A DNA stretch of 64,000 bases. Origin: Sinorhizobium terangae (GTDB lineage Bacteria > Pseudomonadota > Alphaproteobacteria > Rhizobiales > Rhizobiaceae). Positions 1-8,900 of the stretch are shown piece by piece (the first letter of the stretch is position 1; each line of letters opens with the position of its first letter). Under the pieces are notes generated by a model. The model was not told where the DNA came from. It saw nothing but the letters and a program-made list of their open reading frames with translations, and searched no databases. The position numbers and the translations under genes were made by a program. The DNA is taken from positions 1,488,001 to 1,552,000 of the forward strand of contig NZ_CP121659.1 of the NCBI RefSeq assembly GCF_029714365.1, in the 5' to 3' direction.

Positions 1-1027
1 TTCAGATACCGGCTACGCAGGCCGGTTGACGCTAGGAAGCCCATGTCCGGACTATGGCAGAACCGTCCAAGGATGGTTGTGACCGTCTTGGGATAAGTCG
101 CCGATGCCTGCTGCCCTCCAAGTTCGTTTTCCAACGCCGTGATTAACGCGAGCGGGCTACGAACGATGTCGCGGTCCGGCAGTTCGTTGAACTGCTCGCA
201 AAAGCGCGCAAACATGTCATCCAGGCGTCTTCGGTCCTCGCCATCCGTTATGGATAGAAACCTGGGCCAGACGTAGCATAGCTCGATCAAGAAGGCGTCC
301 GAAACAACATCGAAGCCTTGTCGCTTGTTGAAGAAGACGTGTTGGATGCGTTCGTTCACGCCTTCCAGATTCAAACTCGCGAGACCGCTCAGGAACATAA
401 CGGCGTTCGAATCTTCGTGCCCCCGATCAGCGACTATGACCTTATGGAGCTCGCTGATGAACCAGTTGTAAGTCGTCGGGTGAATAGCACGCATAGCGTC
501 TGCCGCGGTGCGTGCAACATCGTCGACCATTTTGCCAGCGAAGAACCGCTCGCTCCGGAGATCGTTCATCAGCTTTTGGAGCGCAAATTTCGGCAGCGCG
601 GGCCTCTCGCTCAGGAAGTGGTTGACCGCCTTCTTGAATACGGCATGGGCGTCGTCGCGATTGCCGGTGTAGCCATTTGGATGAGCCGCGGTGTTGCGCT
701 TATCGAGGATTTCACGCAGAGCGACTTGATCGTCTGGAAGGATGACCTTGCCTTCTTTAAGCTTTGTCAGGAGGGCGCCTTCGAAGGTTTTTCCAGATTT
801 TTCAGCATCGTTGATTGCGGACACAACCTGCTCGGCGTCGTATACGTCTAACCTTGCCAGATCTTCGATGTAATCTCGCAGGCTGCGGAAGACCGCGTTG
901 GACGTCATGATGATGCAGGCGCGATATGCCTCCGCGTTGAAGCACCTCAAAGCTTCGGATAGGTATTCGGCGTACGGATTATCCTGTGCCTTTTGATAAA
1001 GTTGCTCGACGGTCACTGTCTCTGTCA
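1..1027 (-). CDS. HEPN-like domain protein, 3' end beyond the window
   Basis: The minus-strand frame starts at an ATG at 1027 and stays open to base 1, giving at least 342 residues with no stop, so the C-terminus lies outside the window. An N-terminal helical segment (about residues 15-50, with YLSEALRCFNAEAYRACI) is followed by LDKRNTAAHP near residue 118. This is an R-x4-H arrangement as seen in HEPN RNases and in HEPN-type abortive infection proteins. The family match and any RNase activity are inferred from this motif and the helical pattern alone. The rest (about residues 150-342) is not recognised. The large helicase/Vsr protein nearby is of the anti-phage type, so a defence role is plausible. 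No partner gene directly upstream is evident. Confidence 0.6.
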
Positions 1028-1560
1028 TGAAATCCCACATTCAAGGCTTCCGTCCTCGGGACGAGAACGCTGCCTTACGCGCTCCGGCGTAAAGGACGGG
1101 TTAGCGGCGGCGTCCGGATCGAGTCACCCTTAACGAACTCTCTCGATGATCTATCGATTGCGCGCGATTCGTCTGGGTTGCTCGGAAGGTTGACGCGGCT
1201 CCTCGTCGAACGATGGAATGCTGGGGATACGCACAGAAGGTCGGCAAGATCGACTGCCATCACGACGACTACGCTGCCATCGATCGCGATCATCGAAGGC
1301 TTCCCGTTTAGGGCCGAGAGGGAAATCAGGAAGGCCCTCGCTCGCGCTTCCTCGACGCTTTCCGGCCCATCGGCCGTGGTCGCAGGATTCCTCGAATGGG
1401 ACCGACGGCTTCTTCGGGCGGCCGATCAACTCCGATTCCAATCAAGCGGCATCGGACTTTCCCCTGCGCTAGAAACTGAGGTGCTGCCCGGTTTCCGTCG
1501 ACGACACCTTGGCTGCGAAAGATCGTAAGCGTTAATGCTCTGTTTGTACCAGCCGAGGAT
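1028..1560. other. gap without a convincing gene
   Basis: This stretch separates two minus-strand genes. Open frames on both strands are short, arginine-rich and lack a clear ribosome binding site. I recognise no domain, repeat or RNA. It presumably holds the promoter of the HEPN-like gene and the end of the operon to its right. Confidence 0.4.
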
Positions 1561-1869
1561 TCAACGGTTCTTTACCCGGCGCCGTGGCGACTCCCGGAGG
1601 CTCTCGACGAACGTGGCAGGAGCCAGATCCATGAGCACCCATTCCAGGTCCGCGAGAGACATCAGGATGGTTTGGGCGTCGTCCACCGCGATCAATCGGG
1701 GATTGCCCGCTAGCGCGCCGGTCGTAAGCAGATAGAGCTTTGACCGGGCGTCGCGCACCATCAAGGGAGGCCCGCACTCCTTCGCGATGAACGTCCGAAA
1801 CATGCTGGACTTCTGAGCGGTCGGAGACGCTCGCATACGCTTCAGTTCTTCGGTCCACTCATTCGGCAT
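1561..1869 (-). CDS. Small protein, last gene of the TnsA-like/FtsH-like operon
   Basis: This 102-residue protein of unknown function starts with MPNEWTEELK. Its ATG lies inside the last codons of the upstream FtsH-like gene (11-base overlap, ATGCCGAATGA), so translation is probably coupled. This overlap is why the inner ATG at 1869 is chosen over one at 1923. The middle contains a hydrophobic core around residues 35-75 (KLYLLTTGAL, LIAVDDAQTILMSLADLEWV), and the C-terminus is basic. No signal peptide or membrane segment is visible. Co-transcription suggests it works with the AAA+ protease, for instance as adaptor, substrate or inhibitor, but nothing in the sequence shows which. I do not recognise the family with certainty. 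Confidence 0.7.
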   Translation of the reverse strand: MPNEWTEELKRMRASPTAQKSSMFRTFIAKECGPPLMVRDARSKLYLLTTGALAGNPRLIAVDDAQTILMSLADLEWVLMDLAPATFVESLRESPRRRVKNR

Positions 1870-3727
1870 CGGACTTTTCCATCGCGTCGAACATAGACGT
1901 CGCCCGATCACCGTCGACGCCACCTTCCCAGTTGAGGACGACGGCCAGTTCGCAGATGAACTCCTCGTTCTTTTTCACCAGCTCTTTCGCCCTTTCAAAA
2001 GCGTCGGCTAGCAACTTCTCGACCCGCTGATTTACGCTCGGAACAGTGCGGCGAATCCTGTCGAGATCTTCGATAGTTTCGGCGGCCATAAAATTCGTAA
2101 TCCCGCCCATGCCAAGCTGCGCGACCATGGTCGTGGCAATGTCCGCCGCCCTCTGCAGGTCGGAACCGTTCCGGCCCCCGGATCCTTCGAGATGGTCCCC
2201 GAAGAGCACGGCCTCGGCCGCCATGCCCGCTAGCTGAACCACCAAGCTGTTCCGAAAATACTCGGCGGTCTGAAGGCGCGCTTCCCGGTCAAAGTGAGCG
2301 CCGCCTCCGATACCGATGCCATCGCGGAAGCTGTCCATCACGGCGACGCCCATCAGTCGTCCGACGTCGAGTGCGATCACGGCGGCGGCGTGGCCGGCTT
2401 CGTGGATGCAGATGCGATCACGTAGCTTTCCGTCGATGGGAGTGGCTGGCGGCAGGGAGGACAGGATGTCGTCCACCGTGACCGTCCGAGACTTCATCCT
2501 CGCCTTGCGGCGGCCATCCTTCACGAGCTGCGCCAGGTCGGCTCCCGAAAATCCGAGCGTCGCCGCAGCGATCTCGTCGAGATCCTTCTTCCGCAGGCAC
2601 TCTCCGATGTGTGTGGCAAGAATTCCTTTTCTTGCCGCCGTGTCGGGAAGCGACAGCGCAAAGTGCCTGCCCAGCCGGCCGGGCCTTAGGAGCGCGGCGT
2701 CGATGCGATCGGGGTGGTTGCAGGCGCCGACGACGATCACGCCTTCTCTCCGGAAGGCGCCGTCCAGGCATTCGAGAAGCGCTGCCACTACCTCCGTGCA
2801 GTACTGTGCGTTATGTCCAGTGAAGCGGGTCCGGTCGCCCACGCTGTCGAACTCGTCCAGCAGGAGGATGCAAGGCGCCCGGTCGGCTGCTTCCTTGAAG
2901 GTGGCCCGCATGGCCTTGAGCATATCTCCGAGATGGCCGGCCGACTGCCACTGGGCAATGGACGAGGCTACAAAGGAGGCGTCACAGCTCCGCGCCAGCG
3001 AGCGCGCAAAGAGGGTCTTCCCGGTTCCCGGCGGTCCGCTTAGAAGCAAGCCCGCATCCAAGTCGCTCCATGGCAGTCTGCCCTCCCTCCAGAGATCGAT
3101 ATCGGCCAGGAGGCTCCGCGCCCAGTCCGCGGCCTGACCGTACCCGGAAAGAGACTCCAAGAGCGGAACCCCGTTGTCCCGGCCACTGTCGCGAGCGGTC
3201 TTAAGACGTCGCAGAGCCTCCGCATGGCTCCGGCCGCGACGCAGGGCCGACAGGACGTCGGTTATCGGGTAGGCCATCATCCTTGCGGCGTCGGCCGGAT
3301 CCATGGCTACTTCGTGGACCTCCTTCACCGCGTCGAGAAGAATTGCGGCGTCGAACGCATGGACGGGTTCGATCTTGTCGGCCGCGGCTACCAGGAAGCT
3401 GGGGATGTTCACTTCGCTATCGAGGAAGACAACGACGCGGTCGTGGACGCGTAGCGCCGCCCGCACGTCGGAAAAGTCAACTTTCCCTCTGCTGCTGGTC
3501 GCAGTGAAGCCAGCGTCCACTCTGGACAGAGCCGGCTCCTTCATTTTCAGATCGAGAAACGCGCGTTCAAAATCCTTTCTGGTCTCTTCGGGAACGATGA
3601 GCGCAAGCACGAACGGATCGCCACGATAGATTGGGACGTGCCGCCGCAGCGACTTCCGCAGGGCGAGCGCGCAGGCGACGCGGGCGAGGACGGTGGATTT
3701 ACTCTCTATGTCGTGGGTTCTACGCAT
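1859..3727 (-). CDS. Soluble FtsH-like AAA+ ATPase / zinc metalloprotease
   Basis: The predicted 622-residue protein joins an unfamiliar N-terminal region (1 to about 180) to an AAA+ module and a peptidase M41 domain. Walker A (GPPGTGKT) is near residue 232 and Walker B (ILLLDEFDS) near 289. An arginine-finger region follows (ALLRPGRLGRHF), then the zinc motif HEAGH near 444 and a candidate third zinc ligand Asp in NGSDLQRAADIA near 522. Unlike classical FtsH it has no N-terminal membrane segments, so it should be cytoplasmic. The start at 3727 (MRRTHD) lies 5 bases after the stop of the TnsA-like gene. A 102-residue protein overlaps its 3' end. ATP-dependent proteolysis is expected from the family; the substrate and the role of this operon are unknown. 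Confidence 0.85.
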   Translation of the reverse strand: MRRTHDIESKSTVLARVACALALRKSLRRHVPIYRGDPFVLALIVPEETRKDFERAFLDLKMKEPALSRVDAGFTATSSRGKVDFSDVRAALRVHDRVVVFLDSEVNIPSFLVAAADKIEPVHAFDAAILLDAVKEVHEVAMDPADAARMMAYPITDVLSALRRGRSHAEALRRLKTARDSGRDNGVPLLESLSGYGQAADWARSLLADIDLWREGRLPWSDLDAGLLLSGPPGTGKTLFARSLARSCDASFVASSIAQWQSAGHLGDMLKAMRATFKEAADRAPCILLLDEFDSVGDRTRFTGHNAQYCTEVVAALLECLDGAFRREGVIVVGACNHPDRIDAALLRPGRLGRHFALSLPDTAARKGILATHIGECLRKKDLDEIAAATLGFSGADLAQLVKDGRRKARMKSRTVTVDDILSSLPPATPIDGKLRDRICIHEAGHAAAVIALDVGRLMGVAVMDSFRDGIGIGGGAHFDREARLQTAEYFRNSLVVQLAGMAAEAVLFGDHLEGSGGRNGSDLQRAADIATTMVAQLGMGGITNFMAAETIEDLDRIRRTVPSVNQRVEKLLADAFERAKELVKKNEEFICELAVVLNWEGGVDGDRATSMFDAMEKSDAE

Positions 3728-3732
3728 GACAT

Positions 3733-4359
3733 CTAGTTCCTGAACAGTCGGACTTCGGTGTGTGGGGCGATCAGCTCCACGTCGAGGTCGATGGCGACAA
3801 AGCGATTGAGGATGAGAGAGGCGAGCCCGGCCATAGGATTGGCTTCCCGGAATAGGCCCATGCAGTCGGCGACGCTCGCGAAGCCCTCCTGCTCGAGCGC
3901 GGCGAGGATCCTCATGCGGTCGCCAAGCGGCGCGCGGACATGGGCGTAGCGAAGAAGGTCTTGTGCGTTCTGGAGACGGGGTCCGGCCCGTATGTCGGCG
4001 GCTTCCACGAAGCGATGCCGCATCCCTCGGCAGGCGGCGGCTTCGGTCACTTCCGGATCGCCAGGTCCCTCGGTAGCGTGGAGGTAGAACTGCTGCCCGT
4101 CGGCATAGGTGACAAGGAAGTCGGGGCGGCTTCCCTTCCAGCCGGTGTCGAGGAGAACCCGATCCATGCCACTGGGACGGCAGCACCAGGCGGCCACGGC
4201 TTCGTCGACGTCCAAGAGGCAGCCGAGGTCGCGGGCGAGCTGGTTGCGAAAGGCGGGAAGGTCGTCGGAGCACCTGACGGTGCCGTGAGGACGGAATTTC
4301 AGAAGAGCAGGATGCGCGGCCTGGCGGTGGGCGCGGCTGTTCGCAGGCGAAGGATTCAT
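3733..4359 (-). CDS. TnsA-fold endonuclease-like protein lacking catalytic Glu and Lys
   Basis: This 208-residue protein opens the operon. The start at 4359 (MNPSPANS) is preceded by GGAG at good spacing. Residues about 37-100 resemble the catalytic domain of the TnsA encoded at 23.9 kb. FRNQLARDLGCLLDVDEAV matches the helix that carries the catalytic Glu in TnsA, and RPDFLVTYADGQQFYLHAT matches the strand with catalytic Asp and Lys. The Asp is kept (D80), but the Glu positions hold Arg38/Ala42 and the Lys, 16 residues after the Asp, is Thr96. Residues about 130-208 look like a helical C-terminal domain as in TnsA. It may therefore be a DNA- or protein-binding pseudonuclease. This is an eye alignment, not a profile search. 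Confidence 0.55.
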   Translation of the reverse strand: MNPSPANSRAHRQAAHPALLKFRPHGTVRCSDDLPAFRNQLARDLGCLLDVDEAVAAWCCRPSGMDRVLLDTGWKGSRPDFLVTYADGQQFYLHATEGPGDPEVTEAAACRGMRHRFVEAADIRAGPRLQNAQDLLRYAHVRAPLGDRMRILAALEQEGFASVADCMGLFREANPMAGLASLILNRFVAIDLDVELIAPHTEVRLFRN

Positions 4360-4587
4360 CGACTTTCTCCACAACAGACTCTGAGACGCCGCCGCTGTTG
4401 CGGCGAAGGATTCAGCGTTGTTGCGGTTGTCGACGGCTTCTGAACATGGAGGAACAAATAAGGAACACGAAGCAGGGCGTCAAGGCGCCTACCTGGATAA
4501 TTTCAAAGTCATCAGATTCGACTTCGCGTTTAACCCTTCGTGAGTCTTCCTCGCTATGCCGGCCAAGCGACAGCGGGTTGAGAGCCG

Positions 4588-5348
4588 ATGAGCGACAGAA
4601 TTCGACGAGAATTATTCCGCCAGGGCATAGAGATCAACTGCCCTGTCACCGACGTTGAAATAGCGTGTTGGTTCCAAAGATTTCACGTCGGGGCTCAGAT
4701 GAAACCCAAAGACGTATGTTATACCCTGACGCAAGAGGTCGGTTGCGCGCACGCGTACCAATTGTCGTCAGTGGATGTGCGAAGAGAGATAGCCTCGGTC
4801 GGACTGCAGGGCCACTGGGGATCCGATCAGGTATATTTTGCTCAGAGGTCCGTCGAATTCCTCGCCGAACAGATACACCAAGACCACCTCAAAATAGAGG
4901 ACGGCTATCAGGGTCAGGGTATCGGGACGATTTTGGCGCGGAACAGCTACCGTCTCGCCCGGCAGCTTGGCCTCAAACGGTTAGGCGTCACCGCAGTCGA
5001 CACCGGTAGTTACGTGTGGGCGCGAGCAGGATTTTTACCAGACGTAGCAAGCTGGCAGAACGTTTGGGAAAGATTCTGGACTGCCTTCAAAAGATCGACG
5101 GCATCTCATGGCAGCTCAGGAACGAAATCTACCACCGGCTGGTTCCAGATAACCCAGAGGGATTGTGGTTCGTTGCAGACCTGAAGAAGTTCGTGGCATC
5201 AACAGTAGACCCAAGCGTGAAATGCCGCCTAGGAACGGTGCTGCTCGTCGAGAGCCGCGCCACTCGGCGAGGGCACCTCGAGTTTGAAACAGACGATGGC
5301 GAACCGACCCCACATCTCCGACGCGCAGCAGACTACCTAAGCTTGTAA
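4588..5348 (+). pseudogene. GNAT-type acetyltransferase, frameshifted
   Basis: The first reading frame from the ATG at 4588 encodes a GNAT-like domain. The acetyl-CoA binding signature GYQGQGIG is followed by ARNSYRLARQLGLKRLGVTA and the C-terminal VWARAGFLPD typical of the fold. After about 5060 the family-like continuation appears in another frame (ERLGKILDCLQKIDG, then about 80 residues to LRRAADYLSL, stop at 5346-5348), while the original frame runs on as low-complexity sequence to 5184. A single indel around 5050-5080 would restore a protein of about 250 residues. It is transcribed divergently from the TnsA-like operon across a gap of about 230 bases. A sequencing error could also explain the break. 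The substrate is unknown. Confidence 0.55.
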
Positions 5349-5551
5349 GCTTGGCTCTGTATCACAAGTGATACCTCACTCTGCTGCAGCTCCAGTTGCT
5401 CTGCTATCCATTCGCTCGAAAGCTCCATCTGGGCCATTCGCATAATCGAATCTTCGACGGATGGCGTGATCTTGCCCTTGTTCTTTCGATCGAGCCGATC
5501 GAAGTCGATCAGCATATCGTCGGCAGCGTCGATGTAACCGGGTCTAGCCAT
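5333..5551 (-). CDS. Small HTH-like protein
   Basis: A 72-residue acidic/hydrophobic protein starts at 5551 behind GAGG at good spacing. Residues about 30-68 (MAQMELSSEWIAEQLELQQSEV is the core) read like a compact helix-turn-helix. Its 3' end overlaps the tail of the frameshifted acetyltransferase on the other strand by 16 bases. It may be a small DNA-binding protein. There is no family recognition, and the frame could be spurious. Confidence 0.4.
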   Translation of the reverse strand: MARPGYIDAADDMLIDFDRLDRKNKGKITPSVEDSIMRMAQMELSSEWIAEQLELQQSEVSLVIQSQAYKLR

Positions 5552-5924
5552 ACGAGATCCTCTGCCAGAACAATACCGAAATGCTCTTGAGTTGACCAGT
5601 CAGCGGAACCGAGCCTCGACTGGTGCCGGAGGACCACGTTGTGCTGCATTGAAAATCCGACTCGCGAACAAGAGCATGATGCCTGCGCGGCCTGCAATCA
5701 GCAAACAGCGCAACGGGTCTTGCGGGCCGCATCGGCTCCGATCTTTCCAACACGGTGGGATGCCAGGCCTGTCGCAACGGCGATGAAGGCTTTTAACAAT
5801 CGCGTCAGTCGCTAATTTGATTCGCGAAATCGTCTTGCCGGATCCACTGGTGCCGAAAATGAAGTTGATCGGCCTCCGACCGTCGCTTCTTGCTCGTCCG
5901 TCGTCTCAAACGCTTCCCGGCTAC
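5552..5924. other. gap without a convincing gene
   Basis: About 370 bases follow the end of the large helicase gene. No open frame with a plausible start, domain or RNA structure was seen on either strand. It likely contains the transcription end of the helicase gene and the promoter of the small gene at 5551. Confidence 0.35.
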
Positions 5925-8900
5925 CTAGCCCACCCTGAGCATGGCGTTTTCCTCTACGAGCCCACCCTCCAGTTTCAGGGCCTCAATTCGGGCGAGGATG
6001 GCATCCCGCAACTGCGAGCTGGTCGACTTGAACCCCAGGCCTCGCGCGACAGCGTTAACGGCCTGCTCTGCGGTCGCTCCCATGCTTGCAGCGATAATCT
6101 CTTTGAGTCCTTGATCGATTTCCATCGGCGGGATCATCTCGATCCTTCGCAGGCTCAGGGACGTTACACCGCTGCGATCGCGAAGCACGATGGGCGCCTC
6201 GGGCCAGACGAGGAAACCCTCCTTCCGGATGATTTCTCCCGCCCTATGAGCGATGTCTATCGCCGAACCGACGTGGGCGTCGATTCGGTTCCCGGCCCGT
6301 TGCAATCCCCAGGCCGTCCGAATGCGGGTGACGATCTCGTCCTTATGGATCGGCCCCTCCGCTTCGACCGTCTGCTTCACCAGGGAAACGATGACGCCAA
6401 TCGGCGCTTCGTGGAGTTCGCTCGTTATGTTGGGTCGAAGGGTCGCTTCCTCATAAAGGTTCGCAGACGCCGCCTCGGAGGCGGCTTGAAGTCCGATTTC
6501 CGTGGCGTCAGCCCGCTCGATGGTGACGACCTCGACCGGGACCGCGCGCGAAGCCCCTTGATACCCGGACGGATTGGCGACGGCGTCTGCCTTGGCCCGT
6601 TCGATCGCCGCAACAAGGCGTTCGAGTTCAGCCTTCGGCCGTTGGAACCAGTCGGTGCTCCAGATGCGATGAAGCGTCCAGCCGTGATCTTCGAGGACCG
6701 CCTGACGCAGCCGGTCTCGGTCGCGGGCGGAACGGGAGTCGTGATACGCAGCGCCGTCGCACTCGATACCGATCAGGTAACGGCCAGGCACTTCCTCATG
6801 AGCTACCGCGAGATCGATGAAAAAGCCGGCGATCCCTACCTGAGGATGGACCTGGTAGCCACGATCCTGGAGGGCGGCCATCACCTGCTCCTCGAACACG
6901 CTGTCCATCTGACGATCAGCCCGCTGGCTCATCGAAAGGCGGCCTGTCCGGGCATAGTGCAGGAAGAGCTTGAACGCGAAGACGCCCTTGCCCTTGCCAC
7001 GCTCGAGATCGACGTCCTCATCCGTGATGGACGAGTAGACTTCGCAGCGTCTCTTCGCGCGGCTGATCAGAACGTTCAGCCGGCGCTCGCCGCCCTCGGC
7101 GCCCAGGGGACCAAACCGCATTCCCATGAAGCCCTGTGCATTTTTCGCGTAGGCAACCGATATGAGGATGACGTCGCGTTCGTCCCCCTGGACGTTTTCC
7201 AGGTTCTTGACGAAGAAGGGCTCGTGCGGGTGGGCGTGGAAGAATTCTTCGGTCTGCGGATTCAGTCGCCGCAGAAGTTCCAACTGATCCTGGATCTCCC
7301 TGCGCTGCTTGATCGAGAAAGCGGCGACGCCCAGCGAGAGGTGCGGGTGCTCGATCGCGTGACGGATGATCGCCTCCGCGACCACCTTGGCCTCCGTCTT
7401 GTTCATGCCGTCCTCGAACACGCCACCGGGCACGTGATGGAAGCGAAGCCCCATCCCTGCCTCCTGCGTATACGGAGATGGAACTATGAACAGCTTGCTG
7501 TCATAGAATTGGGAGTTGGAGACCGCGATCAGCGACTGGTGACGGCTGCGATAATGCCACCGCAGCATCCTCTGCGGCAGCCCTCGCGCCGCGAAGAGGC
7601 CAAGAATGCTTTCGATGTCGGAGACCTGTGCGCCGTCCTGCTCGTCATCGTCCTCCGATCCTCCGGACGTCATCTTCGCGAAGAAGCGGGTCGGCGGCAA
7701 CTGCCGTTCGTCTCCCACGACCACGACCTGCCTCGCACGCGCCACGGCGCCGAGAGCGTCGACCGGCTGGATCTGACTGGCCTCGTCCATGACAAGGAGG
7801 TCGAATTCAAGCTGGCCTGGGGGCAGGAACTGCGCGATCGAGAGCGGACTCATCATAAATACGGGCTTCAAGGCCTGAATGGCGGGAGACGCCTTCTGCA
7901 TGAGCTGACGGATGGGCATGTGTCCCTTGCGGCGAGCCATTTCGCCGCGGAGGACGCCGACCGGGCCGATGCCCAACACCGCCGGAATGTTCTTGTGATG
8001 CGCACGCACCACCTCCAGCCGCGAAAGCGCCATGCGGCTTCGGTCCAGAGTGGCGAATTCGCTCACGAGCCGGCTATGCACTTCGCCATCGAAGCGAACG
8101 AGTTCCGGATCCTGCCGGTGCTGATCCCTCAGGATCGCCTCGTAGAAGGCCATATCGAAGTACGAAACGACACCGTCGGCCTGAACTCGGCCGTCGTCGA
8201 GCCGTTCGACCACCAGGCCGACGCCGGCTTCAGTCGCGTCCTGCGCCCGACCCTTGTAGGCGGCCCATTTTGAAAGCTGTTCGTCATTCTCGATCCATTT
8301 GTCGATCTTCGCCCTCAGCAGATCGAGGGGAGCATCGTTGGCGCTCTCCGCTCGGAGGACGATCTCCCGATCCGCCTTCAGGAAATCGAGAACGTCGCCG
8401 ATCGCTATGGCCAGGGCGTCGCCCGCGTCAGACGCCCTGTGCGCTGCCTCGGCCGTGGCGGCGCGGTCCTCGATTCGCGACGCGAGATGCCTGATGTCGC
8501 CATTCTCGGAGACCCATTCGGCGACCGCCGCCAGCGTCGGCCAGTTGGACTCAGTCCCCATCCATTGCCCGGCGAAGGCCGCCTGTCCGGCGACTTCGAA
8601 CGCGTCGATCGACACTTTCAGCGCCTGGGCGTCCGACAGCAGCTTCAATGCCTGCAGTCGGACCGATGCTTCGCACTGTGGCGACCGCGAAAAATCGCGG
8701 AACGCCCGGTCTGCCTCGGCAACTTCATGGAAGAGCTTGGCAGCGTCGGTGAGGACCACGCTTTCTGCGCCGGGCGCGTCGGCGAAGAGTTTCGGCGCTT
8801 CTTCGCCGAGGTCCGTCCAGGCTGATAGCAGCAGACCACGCACCTCCTGCAGCAGCGTATGCACCTGCTCGCATCGGGCGGCGACGGCAGCCTTGTCGCT

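Noticed and set aside
318..851. 177-codon plus-strand frame at the left edge
   Set aside because: The opposite strand carries a longer frame open to the window edge with an HEPN-type R-x4-H motif.
5817..8273. 818-codon open frame on the plus strand
   Set aside because: It lies opposite the giant helicase gene, whose motifs on the minus strand are clear; the plus-strand product has no recognisable domain.
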